DNA of 7,075 bases, taken from DUPQ01 sp041678685 (GTDB lineage: Bacteria > Bacillota > Clostridia > DUPQ01). Shown piece by piece: positions 1-7,013 of the stretch (position 1 is the first letter of the stretch; every line of letters begins with the position of its first letter). Location of the stretch: positions 1-7,075 of the forward strand of contig JBAYNV010000112.1 of the NCBI GenBank assembly GCA_041678685.1. The letters run 5' to 3'. The position numbers and the translations under genes were made by a program. A model generated the notes under the pieces. The model was not told the origin of the DNA, searched no databases, and saw nothing but the letters and a program-made list of their open reading frames with translations.

Positions 1-69
1 ATATTCACATTCGGTTCCTTGTACTATATTGCTGATGTTAAAAATTATGTAAGAAAAATGGTGAAATGA
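1..69 (+). CDS. C-terminal end of an upstream gene, probably folylpolyglutamate synthase/dihydrofolate synthase (partial)
   Basis: Reading from base 1 in frame 1 gives 22 open codons and a TGA at 67-69; the other two forward frames stop earlier. The translated tail contains FGSLYYIADVKNYVRK. This resembles the GSLY-[FL]-hydrophobic-x-[DE]-[VI] stretch I remember near the C-terminus of FolC proteins, which add glutamate to folates in the cytoplasm. The match is to a short motif from memory, so the assignment is only moderately supported. The stop lies one base before the ATG of the next gene, and that gene's ribosome binding site lies inside this tail, so the two are probably co-transcribed and translationally coupled. 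The gene start and catalytic domains are outside the window. Confidence 0.55.
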   Translation: MFTFGSLYYIADVKNYVRKMVK

Positions 70-70
70 T

Positions 71-1351
71 ATGGACATAAAGGATCTCCAGCAGTATCTC
101 GAAAAGATTGATTTTAATGCGCTTCGCAAGAATGGCATCAAATTAAATGAGGACGATACTTTTGTCGGTGAACTTTATAATAGTGCTATAGATAATATAA
201 AGCAGGAAAACATCGATGTGGCAAAAATTAAACTTGCAAGAGTAACACGATTGGACTCGACATTTGATAAAGCAAAGATCCTCCTTGAAAAGTTGAACTC
301 ATTCAGTGACGACAGATCGCTAGGAGATAAAATGGAAGAGGCCCTGGAAAAAAAGGATGAAGGTACCAAGGAAAAGAGCAAAGACAAAAAAATAACGAGA
401 GAAATACCCAAACCTGAAAAAGAAAAGAGTAATGAAAACAAACCCACACAGCATAGAACGATCATACCAAAAATTAAAATAGCCAGGAAAATAAATCCAA
501 AGATATCACCTATAAAATTCATTAAATTACTTATGACAACAATAGCGGTATTGTTACTGATAATAATCATTTTGGTCATTATCCTGATAGCGGTCAAAAA
601 ATCAAGCGGTGTTTATAGTAAAGAACCTTCAGTGTCAGCATCGATAGAACCTAATGCCGATGCGGGATACTATGAATCCCAAATATCCACGCTTGAAGCA
701 CAAGCACTAGATCACAACAATGAAATATCTCAGTATAAAAGTGAATCAGAAAACCTTAAAAGCAGAGTAGCGTTATATCATGGTGTCGTACTTTACAAAG
801 AGGAAGATTATGCATCAGCTATGATCGAATTGGACAGCATTTCATCTGCACAGGCAGCAGTATTTTCTGATGATGATAAGAACCTATATAATATGACCTT
901 ATCTGCATGTAAAAAACAGCTTTCGATCGAAGCATATGATTCCGGAAATAAACTGTATCAGGATCTGAAATATAATACGGCATATGATAATTTTCTAACT
1001 ATCTGGAATTGTTATCCGGATTACGATTCTATAAAAATATGGGCTGATGACAGTGTTTATTCAAATATCGTTTATGATGCGGTATACAAGATGGCAAGAT
1101 GTGCAAACGAGATAGCTCTATATGATAAAGCCATTGAGGGGTTCACTTTTATTACCAACAGCAATACCGTATTTGCCAGTACGAATGTCGAGGGTCTGAT
1201 ATACCACAGTGCGAAAGCATATGCCGGAGCAGGTAATTATGAAGAAGCTGAAAGACTGTATACCAAGCTGATATCAGAGTACCCGAATTCGGAACTCATA
1301 TCATATGCAAAGGACAAGCTTAAAGCAGTCAGGGAAGCTTTGGGAAGATGA
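71..1351 (+). CDS. Single-pass membrane protein with TPR-like repeats on both sides of the membrane
   Basis: This 426-residue protein has no recognised specific function. Residues about 31-75 form a helical, TPR-like segment. Residues about 85-149 are a highly charged Lys/Glu-rich linker. Residues about 153-175 are a single very hydrophobic helix preceded by many Lys/Arg, which predicts N-terminus inside and C-terminus outside. Residues about 200-240 look like a short coiled coil (ISTLEAQ...SESENLKSRV). From about 236 to the end there are TPR-like helix pairs. The clearest is the last one, at about 375-424 (AKAYAGAGNYEEAERLYTKL, then a YPNSE turn), similar to tetratricopeptides of BamD/YbgF type. 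TPRs mediate protein-protein contacts, so a scaffold or envelope-associated role is plausible but inferred. The start at 71 has a weak GGTGA at 60-64 and follows the upstream stop by one base. No enzymatic motif is visible. Confidence 0.8.
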   Translation: MDIKDLQQYLEKIDFNALRKNGIKLNEDDTFVGELYNSAIDNIKQENIDVAKIKLARVTRLDSTFDKAKILLEKLNSFSDDRSLGDKMEEALEKKDEGTKEKSKDKKITREIPKPEKEKSNENKPTQHRTIIPKIKIARKINPKISPIKFIKLLMTTIAVLLLIIIILVIILIAVKKSSGVYSKEPSVSASIEPNADAGYYESQISTLEAQALDHNNEISQYKSESENLKSRVALYHGVVLYKEEDYASAMIELDSISSAQAAVFSDDDKNLYNMTLSACKKQLSIEAYDSGNKLYQDLKYNTAYDNFLTIWNCYPDYDSIKIWADDSVYSNIVYDAVYKMARCANEIALYDKAIEGFTFITNSNTVFASTNVEGLIYHSAKAYAGAGNYEEAERLYTKLISEYPNSELISYAKDKLKAVREALGR

Positions 1352-1368
1352 TATTTTGAGGTATCAAA

Positions 1369-4300
1369 ATGAAGAGTAAAGATATATTTGCCATCCTCGC
1401 TGATACGAAGATCGGGATAAAGGAAGATATCATGGAGGGTAAGACTCCGATATCTGTTCCAAAAAAATATATCGTAGCCACCGATAACGCTGACAAAACA
1501 GATGAAAACCCAGTCATATGCACAGATACCGGCAAACAGTACGAAGATGATATGGCTTCTTACTACTGCGGTCTTAGTAAACTGAAAAAGAAATATGAAC
1601 CTTTCATGACCCGGTGCAATGTACCGGCAAAGCTGAGAAAAAAAACGTATTTTAGCGATTTCGATTTCAGATATGAACAAAAAGAGGATATTAATGATAT
1701 CGACCGTGTAAGAGCAGGTGAAGGTGTATGGGAAAAAATAGAAATACCGCACTACCATGGCCCTGCAGGCAAGTGGGTCAGTTACTACAGGAAGGTTTTT
1801 GATTATCATAGAAATGGCTATAACTGTTATTTAGTATTCAAAGGAGTTGATTATTTCGCTGATGTCTATCTTAATGGGATACATGTAGGGGTTCATGAAG
1901 GTTTTTTCGCATCATTTGAGATGGATATAACTGATTACATCAATGATAATGACAATGTCCTGATCATAAGAGTGGAAAACGATATCACAACGACCGGAGA
2001 AGGAAAGAGATTCGGAAAGAAGATATATGCCGCTACAGGGATAGGATGGGACAGCCCATATGACGGATGGCATCACTGCCCGGCAGGAGGCGGAATATTT
2101 GACAAGGTATATATAGAGGAGAGAAGCAGTTATTATGTTTCTGATGCCTATGTCATCCCTGATATTGACACATCTGAAGTCTCTGCTAAAATCAGGATAA
2201 ACAGCAGAGTTGCAGAAAATTCGAAGATCGATATTAACATGAAAGTATTGCCATATAATTTTCAGGACAACAGTGTACCAAAAACATATCAATATGCACT
2301 GTATGCTGGTTTTGGAGAAAATTATTATACTATTTCCATACCTGTTGAAAATGAAAGATTATGGACTTGTGAAGATCCTTATCTGTATACCCTCTTTATA
2401 GCTATCTCCGGAAATGACGAATATGAATGTAATTTCGGAATGCGTAAATTCGTAATGGATGATGTGAACCAACCTTATGGCACTCTTTATCTGAATAATG
2501 AACCTGTTATCATGAGAGGTGCGAATGAGATGGGGCATCTCCAGCTATGCGTACTGAGAAATGATTATGATCAGCTGATCGAAGATATACTGATAGCCAA
2601 ATACTGCAACATGAATTATTACAGGGTGACCCAGAGGCCTGTACAGAAAGAAATATATGATTTCTGCGATATGCTCGGCATGATGGTACAGTGCGACTTC
2701 CCTTTGTTCGGCCAGTTGTTGAAAAGCCAGATATATGAAGCTGCAAGGCAGGCAGGTGAGATGGAGCGCCATATAAGGCAGCATCCGTCCGTCGTTATGG
2801 TCACTTATATAAATGAACCTACTGATCAGCTAAAAAGCAGGGATGATCATAGAAATCTGATAAGAAGCGAATTGGAAAACTGGTTTGAGATCTGTGACAG
2901 ATTCATAAAGTATGAAAACCCAGGCAGGGTTATAAAAAGAGTTGAAGGCGATTATGATCCGCCGACAGGTGACGGTTTATCCGATTTTCATTGTTACAAC
3001 ATGTGGTATACGAATCATGCATTGCCTATAGGAGATCTTTACAGGGGATATCTGCCTGCAACAAAAAAAGGATGGAAAATGGGTTGCGGCGAATATGGTA
3101 CAGAAGGACTGGATAATTACGATGTAATGAGGAAATACTACCCCAAGGAATGGCTTCCGTCTGATGATGACTATTACTGGATACCGGACAGAATAATAAA
3201 AGCACAGACCAATTCGATGCATGGAGACTGGTATGAGGAACAGGAGAATATAAAAGACTGGATAAAATACAGTCAGGCGCATCAGGCTAAGGCTACAAGA
3301 CTTATGACTTTAGCATTAAGAAGGAGAAGTGACTATATCGTACAGACCGCGATGCATCTTCTGATAGATGCATGGCCTTCGGGATGGATGAAAGCACTTG
3401 TCGGAGTTGACAGAAAGCCTAAACCTGCATACTTTGAATTCAAGAAAGCATTGGATCCGCTCAAACTGAATTTCCGATGCGACAGATGGACTTGTTATAA
3501 GGGTGAGAAGATTGATGTGGAATACTGGATACTTAATGACACACCTGCAGAATACCCCCACATAACCGTAAAAGCCTTATTGACCGATGATAAAGGCAAA
3601 GTCTATAAAGAATATGTAACAGAAGAAAAAGTCTTTAAATGCAGTTCTGCGCCGTTTGGGTACATTTCGATAAACACCGCGGATATAGATATAGAAAACG
3701 GAAGAAAAGACATTTATCTCGCAGGTACGCTGGAAACAGACGGAAGGATCATTAATAAGGAGATCTTTCATATAGGATTGTTTACAAGGAGCATAGATAA
3801 GCTAAAAACATATGCTGTTGGCAATATAGCAAAGAGAGTCGTTGAAACATGCGATGCTTTGACCTTGACTGATATCAATAAAGCTGAGTTTATCGTTGTA
3901 TCGTCACAAAACGACTATGATACATACATCAAAGATTCCAAAACAGACAATACAGTACACATGACAAAGATCAGGAAGATGTTTATATTAAGTGATAAGG
4001 AATGCTCCGAGTACTGTTTAGGCGGTAAGAAAATCGGTATGAACGATAAAAGAATGTGGAAAGCAACATATTCGCCAATAAACAGAGAAATTCTGAAGGG
4101 TTATGAATGGGATGATCTTTCTTTCCTTTACGACAGCAACAGCGATAAAATCAGTTATACGGCCGAGTATTTCGTTGATAGCGAACAAAGAGCGGAACCA
4201 TATGTGTTCGCATATAGAAAACCGTCTTTTTTTGAAACAGTTGCAGGCAGAAAAGAGAAATTACCTGTAATGACATCTTTAGATGAAGGGATCTTTACGA

Positions 4301-4380
4301 CTTTATGCATGGATGGAAGAACAGGATATAATCCGATCCTTGATAAAATAATCCGTGACGCGGCAAGAGGTGTTGAATGA
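1369..4380 (+). CDS. Glycoside hydrolase family 2 enzyme (cytoplasmic, substrate unknown)
   Basis: This 1003-residue protein has GH2 architecture. A non-standard N-terminal stretch (1 to about 110) is followed by a jelly-roll sugar-binding domain (about 115-258, including VYLNGIHVGVHEGFF and a DITDYI motif). An Ig-like sandwich (about 259-370) and a TIM barrel opening with LNNEPVIMRGANEMGH (about 374-390) come next. The predicted acid/base is E483 in YINEPTDQ and the predicted nucleophile is E575 in GCGEYGTEG. They are 92 residues apart, as expected for retaining GH2 enzymes. A second Ig-like domain (about 697-805) and an alpha/beta C-terminal domain (about 806-1003) follow. No signal peptide or membrane helix is seen, so it should act on imported oligosaccharides or glycosides. 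RKPKP at 682-686 recalls beta-glucuronidases, but the N-x-K carboxylate-binding motif of those enzymes is not evident. Beta-galactosidase-, mannosidase- or other GH2-like activity cannot be separated by eye. The start has GAGG at 1358-1361, 7 nt upstream. Confidence 0.9.
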   Translation: MKSKDIFAILADTKIGIKEDIMEGKTPISVPKKYIVATDNADKTDENPVICTDTGKQYEDDMASYYCGLSKLKKKYEPFMTRCNVPAKLRKKTYFSDFDFRYEQKEDINDIDRVRAGEGVWEKIEIPHYHGPAGKWVSYYRKVFDYHRNGYNCYLVFKGVDYFADVYLNGIHVGVHEGFFASFEMDITDYINDNDNVLIIRVENDITTTGEGKRFGKKIYAATGIGWDSPYDGWHHCPAGGGIFDKVYIEERSSYYVSDAYVIPDIDTSEVSAKIRINSRVAENSKIDINMKVLPYNFQDNSVPKTYQYALYAGFGENYYTISIPVENERLWTCEDPYLYTLFIAISGNDEYECNFGMRKFVMDDVNQPYGTLYLNNEPVIMRGANEMGHLQLCVLRNDYDQLIEDILIAKYCNMNYYRVTQRPVQKEIYDFCDMLGMMVQCDFPLFGQLLKSQIYEAARQAGEMERHIRQHPSVVMVTYINEPTDQLKSRDDHRNLIRSELENWFEICDRFIKYENPGRVIKRVEGDYDPPTGDGLSDFHCYNMWYTNHALPIGDLYRGYLPATKKGWKMGCGEYGTEGLDNYDVMRKYYPKEWLPSDDDYYWIPDRIIKAQTNSMHGDWYEEQENIKDWIKYSQAHQAKATRLMTLALRRRSDYIVQTAMHLLIDAWPSGWMKALVGVDRKPKPAYFEFKKALDPLKLNFRCDRWTCYKGEKIDVEYWILNDTPAEYPHITVKALLTDDKGKVYKEYVTEEKVFKCSSAPFGYISINTADIDIENGRKDIYLAGTLETDGRIINKEIFHIGLFTRSIDKLKTYAVGNIAKRVVETCDALTLTDINKAEFIVVSSQNDYDTYIKDSKTDNTVHMTKIRKMFILSDKECSEYCLGGKKIGMNDKRMWKATYSPINREILKGYEWDDLSFLYDSNSDKISYTAEYFVDSEQRAEPYVFAYRKPSFFETVAGRKEKLPVMTSLDEGIFTTLCMDGRTGYNPILDKIIRDAARGVE

Positions 4381-5093
4381 AGATCGCAATAAGGGTAATA
4401 AGCATATTTTTCGCTATAATATTATGTATCACATTTCTGCTTGCATCGATCGAATTCATAGGTTTTAACAGGAATATATACAAAAGGATACAGGTAAGGT
4501 ATGAGATCGCTGAATATGCATATATGTCGCAGGATACTCTTGATAATGTCACTGATGTCCTTATAGGTTATATGTCAGGTGAAAGTGATGACATAGACAT
4601 ATTTGCAGAAATAAAAGGCCAGCAAGAGAGAGTGTTTGGTATAAAAGAAAAGATTCATATGAGTGATGTAAGGGAGCTTTTCATAATGATGGATAAGGTG
4701 ATATTGATTTCGATATGCCTTCTCGTATTGCTTCTTCTTGCAGGTATGATCATAGATATGGAATCCATGAAAGAAATATTTCTAAAAACCGTTCTTATCA
4801 CGATGATAATAGTAGTGGCAGTATTCATAATGCTTATCTTCTATATCATAATTGATTTCTATGGTTTCTGGCTCACATTTCATGACCTGATCTTTGATAA
4901 TGATCTGTATTATCTCAATCCCGATACCGATACTTTAATAAATATTATGACGGAAGACTTCTTTATGTCTATTTGCATGAATGTCGGTCTTGTCTTCGGT
5001 TTGTCATTTATAGTTAGTTTTGTTATGATGTATGGAGCGAGGAAAATATATAAGGTGCAGAATGATGAGAGAATCAAAAATCAAGAAGATTGA
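4377..5093 (+). CDS. DUF1461/TIGR01906-like integral membrane protein
   Basis: This 238-residue protein has four predicted membrane helices at about 3-28, 108-127, 138-162 and 195-217. The loop between the first two is long (about 29-105) and carries KEKIHMSDVRELF, with H94-M95 and D97-V98. The C-terminal part has a DTLINIMTEDFF segment at 185-196. As I recall the family, a long first loop with an HM-x-DV motif and a late 'D-x-L-I ... E-x-FF' motif before the last helix are hallmarks of DUF1461 proteins of Firmicutes. Their function is unknown. The ATG overlaps the stop of the GH2 gene as ATGA (4377-4380), with AGAGG at 4366-4370 as ribosome binding site, so translation is probably coupled. 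The 3' end overlaps the next gene by about 29 nt. The last residues (about 218-238) are charged and likely cytoplasmic. Confidence 0.75.
   Translation: MKIAIRVISIFFAIILCITFLLASIEFIGFNRNIYKRIQVRYEIAEYAYMSQDTLDNVTDVLIGYMSGESDDIDIFAEIKGQQERVFGIKEKIHMSDVRELFIMMDKVILISICLLVLLLLAGMIIDMESMKEIFLKTVLITMIIVVAVFIMLIFYIIIDFYGFWLTFHDLIFDNDLYYLNPDTDTLINIMTEDFFMSICMNVGLVFGLSFIVSFVMMYGARKIYKVQNDERIKNQED
5052..5057 (+). promoter_or_regulatory. Ribosome binding site deciding the kinase start
   Basis: AAGGTG lies within the end of the DUF1461-like gene, 7 nt before the ATG at 5065 and 4 nt before the ATG at 5062. No purine-rich site precedes the longer-frame ATG at 5032. This favours 5065 and a 29-nt overlap with the upstream gene, consistent with translational coupling. 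Confidence 0.6.
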
Positions 5094-6561
5094 CATAACT
5101 TCGATACCCGGTATAAGAAAATACCGTAATACGCTTCAGCTGATCCTGTTAAAAGTACTGCATGATATTTTCCCGCATAAAAAAACAATCATAGAATATT
5201 CTATAAATAAAGGATGCTATTTTACAGTTGATGAAACAGTCATAACGCGTGCCGACGTAAAAGACATAAAGGCAAGGATACATAGATATATAAACAGTGA
5301 CATGGATATCAACACCGTCAACTGTACTAAAAAGCAGGCTATCCGGATCCTCCTTGAGCATAATATAAAGGATATAGCTGAGAATCTGCAGTATATAAAT
5401 AACAGAAGGATCCTGCTGTGTGAACTTGACGGATTTTACAGTGTTTTTTATTCTGAAGTCGCTGAGAGTACAGGGTATGTTGATCTTTTTGATCTTAAGG
5501 AATACCCTCCCGGATGCATCTTCTTTTATCCTACAAGGCATAAACCGAATGAACTGCCAAAATATTTTGAGCAAAAGAAATTGGTCGCGGTATTCGGTGA
5601 ATTCAACAGATGGGGAGAGATACTGGGCATACCGGATGTCACGAGCCTTAATAAAAGGATCAAAAATGGAACGATTAACGATATCATACTGGCAAGCGAG
5701 GCATTACAGGATATAAAACTCGGTGATATAGCAAGCGAGATAACATCAAAAAAGAGAAAATTCATTATGATCGCAGGTCCGTCGAGCAGTGGGAAGACAA
5801 CTTTTGCGAACAGGTTAAGGATCCACATGATAGTACATGGGATCAATGCAAAAGTGATCTCACTGGATAATTACTACAGGAACAGGGCGGATATAGAACC
5901 TGATGAAAATGGTAAAGTGGATCTCGAAAGTATAACCGCTCTGGATGTGGATACATTTAAAAGTAATATAAATGATCTTGCAGAACATAAACCCGCTGAT
6001 ATTCCGCTATTTGATTTTGTTACTGCAACAAGGCGGAATGAGTACATGAAGATGGAACTGCATGACGATGAGATCCTTATCATCGAAGGGATAAACGCGT
6101 TAAATCCTCTGATGACGTCTGGGATATGTGAGGATCTGGTATATAAAATATATATCAGCGCACTTACGACTATAAATATCGATAACCACAACAGATTTTC
6201 GACGACCGATACAAGATTGATAAGAAGGATATGCCGAGACAGTCAATACAGGAATGCTTCAGCATCACTGACGATAAGTATGTGGGAATCTGTAAGATCA
6301 GGTGAGGACAAGTATATTTTCCCATATCAGGAAGAAGCTGATATCATATTCAACAGTGCATTGATATATGAACATGGCTTGTTAAAGAACATAGCGGAAC
6401 CGATCTTAAGAAAAGTAAAAAAAGATGATGCTTCATATGGTGAAGCAAGAAGGCTGCTGGAAATATTATCTGCTTTTGAAAAGGTAGATGCATCAGCAGT
6501 ACCTCCAAGTTCAATATTAAGGGAATTCATAGGTGGTTCCTGCTTCATCAATTGTCATTAG
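5065..6561 (+). CDS. Uridine-kinase-like nucleoside kinase lacking an N-terminal TGS domain
   Basis: This 498-residue protein likely phosphorylates a (deoxy)nucleoside using ATP/GTP in the cytoplasm. The N-terminal half (about 10-225) resembles the threonyl-tRNA-synthetase-like accessory domain of this kinase family, with GCYFTVD at about 50-56 and FGEFNRWGEILGIPDV at about 178-193. The kinase half has a Walker A motif GPSSSGKTT at 238-246 (K244), SLDNYYRNR with D268, PLFDFVTATR near 313-322 and IIEGINAL with E341. A conserved family-like tail, SILREFIGGSCF, lies near the end. Family members I recall are about 550 residues and begin with a TGS domain of some 70 residues; here the protein starts at the point where that domain would end. 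An ATG at 5032 is in frame but has no ribosome binding site. AAGGTG at 5052-5057 sits 7 nt before the 5065 ATG, and 5062 is also possible. Exact nucleoside specificity is not readable. Confidence 0.87.
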   Translation: MRESKIKKIDITSIPGIRKYRNTLQLILLKVLHDIFPHKKTIIEYSINKGCYFTVDETVITRADVKDIKARIHRYINSDMDINTVNCTKKQAIRILLEHNIKDIAENLQYINNRRILLCELDGFYSVFYSEVAESTGYVDLFDLKEYPPGCIFFYPTRHKPNELPKYFEQKKLVAVFGEFNRWGEILGIPDVTSLNKRIKNGTINDIILASEALQDIKLGDIASEITSKKRKFIMIAGPSSSGKTTFANRLRIHMIVHGINAKVISLDNYYRNRADIEPDENGKVDLESITALDVDTFKSNINDLAEHKPADIPLFDFVTATRRNEYMKMELHDDEILIIEGINALNPLMTSGICEDLVYKIYISALTTINIDNHNRFSTTDTRLIRRICRDSQYRNASASLTISMWESVRSGEDKYIFPYQEEADIIFNSALIYEHGLLKNIAEPILRKVKKDDASYGEARRLLEILSAFEKVDASAVPPSSILREFIGGSCFINCH

Positions 6562-6938
6562 AATTTGGCTATACACTCAACTTCTATCAGAACATCTTTT
6601 GGAAGCTTTGCCACTTCAACGCATGATCTTGCAGGATATCCGGAAGTGAAATACTCAGCATATATTGTGTTGATTTTAGAAAAATCATTCATATTTTTAA
6701 TATAAACCGTCGTCTTGATGATGTTCGAAAGGGAAGTGCCTGCTCCTGTCAGCAGATTTGTAAGATTCTTAAATACCATATGTGTCTGTTCATCAATATC
6801 CTCAGACACTATTTTTCCTGTTACAGGATCTATCGGTATCATACCTGATGTAAATAAAAAATCACCTGCTCTGACAGCCTGTGAATACGGGCCTATCGCT
6901 GCTGGGCAGCTGTTTACCTTTATGATCTGTTTCTCCAT
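6558..6938 (-). CDS. ridA: RidA family (YjgF/YER057c/UK114) reactive enamine/imine deaminase
   Basis: This 126-residue protein has the full length of the family and matches it end to end. RidA proteins hydrolyse reactive 2-aminoacrylate-type enamines/imines made by PLP enzymes such as threonine/serine dehydratase, protecting other PLP enzymes; they work as cytoplasmic trimers. Visible signature elements are AAIGPYSQAV (13-22, Y18), FTSGMIPIDPVTG (29-41), VYIKNMNDF (78-86) and the C-terminal PARSCVEVAKLPKDVLIEVE (102-121). R104 corresponds to the carboxylate-binding Arg105 of E. coli RidA, and E119 to Glu120, so the active site appears intact. AAAGGAG lies 7 nt upstream of the start. The gene is convergent with the nucleoside kinase and its stop overlaps the kinase stop by 4 nt. 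It is transcribed away from the partial ORF at the window end. A short N-terminal difference from E. coli and a 3-residue shorter loop before PAR are normal family variation. Confidence 0.95.
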   Translation of the reverse strand: MEKQIIKVNSCPAAIGPYSQAVRAGDFLFTSGMIPIDPVTGKIVSEDIDEQTHMVFKNLTNLLTGAGTSLSNIIKTTVYIKNMNDFSKINTIYAEYFTSGYPARSCVEVAKLPKDVLIEVECIAKF

Positions 6939-6945
6939 TTTCGTT

Positions 6946-6952
6946 CTCCTTT
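6946..6952 (-). promoter_or_regulatory. ridA ribosome binding site
   Basis: On the minus strand the sequence reads AAAGGAG followed by 7 nt and the ATG of ridA (6936-6938). This is a near-consensus Shine-Dalgarno site, the strongest in the window, and it fixes the ridA start. Confidence 0.85.
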
Positions 6953-6962
6953 AAATATAACG

Positions 6963-6990
6963 ATTTTACCATCTATTAATGAATAGTCAA
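6963..6990 (-). promoter_or_regulatory. ridA promoter (sigma-A/sigma-70 type)
   Basis: On the minus strand TTGACT (6985-6990) is followed by a 16-nt spacer and TAAAAT (6963-6968). A TG one base upstream of the -10 (TGGTAAAAT) also makes it an extended -10. Transcription would begin near 6956, giving a leader of under 20 nt that just includes the AAAGGAG ribosome binding site. A CTATT/AATAG inverted repeat lies in and beside the spacer and might bind a regulator. Confidence 0.7.
6973..6986. repeat. Short inverted repeat in the divergent promoter region
   Basis: CTATT (6973-6977), a 4-nt loop AATG, and AATAG (6982-6986) form a perfect 5-bp inverted repeat between the ridA -10 and -35 elements. 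It could be an operator half-site pair, but the arms are short and AT-rich, so chance is possible. A wider pair, TACCAT (6967-6972) and ATGGTA (6998-7003), reflects the mirrored extended -10 elements of the two promoters. Confidence 0.3.
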
Positions 6991-6998
6991 AGCTTTAA

Positions 6999-7007
6999 TG
7001 GTATAAT
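6999..7007 (+). promoter_or_regulatory. Extended -10 promoter for the ORF at 7014
   Basis: TGGTATAAT is an exact extended -10 element (TG at 6999-7000, TATAAT at 7002-7007). No good -35 hexamer is found 16-18 nt upstream; the corresponding position (about 6979-6984) overlaps the ridA promoter spacer. The expected transcription start falls at about 7013-7014, which is the first base of the ATG, suggesting a leaderless mRNA. Confidence 0.55.
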
Positions 7008-7013
7008 GCCGTC

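Noticed and set aside
175..597. Minus-strand ORF of 140 codons, hydrophobic
   Set aside because: It lies wholly antisense to the TPR membrane protein. Its hydrophobicity mirrors the Lys/Asn/Glu-rich and membrane-helix codons of the sense gene, and it matches no family I know.
1237..1809. Minus-strand ORF of 190 codons across the TPR/GH2 junction
   Set aside because: It is antisense to two well-supported genes, rich in Phe/Ile/Ser as shadows usually are, with no recognisable motif and no clear ribosome binding site.
3340..3450. Assigning the GH2 enzyme as beta-glucuronidase (uidA)
   Set aside because: RKPKP is shared, but the N-x-K motif that contacts the glucuronate carboxylate is not found in front of it, so only the GH2 level is supported.
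5032..5064. Longer kinase start at 5032
   Set aside because: No Shine-Dalgarno sequence precedes it, the extra 11 residues do not resemble the family, and it would increase the overlap with the upstream gene to 62 nt. The 5065 (or 5062) ATG has AAGGTG upstream.
5149..5574. Minus-strand ORF of 141 codons
   Set aside because: It is antisense to the conserved ThrRS-like domain of the nucleoside kinase; a shadow frame.
5420..5716. Plus-strand 98-codon ORF in another frame
   Set aside because: It lies inside the kinase coding region, whose frame shows clear family similarity; no ribosome binding site or domain supports a nested gene.
6715..6954. Plus-strand 79-codon ORF opposite ridA
   Set aside because: It is the complement of the RidA coding sequence, which is unambiguous from end to end.
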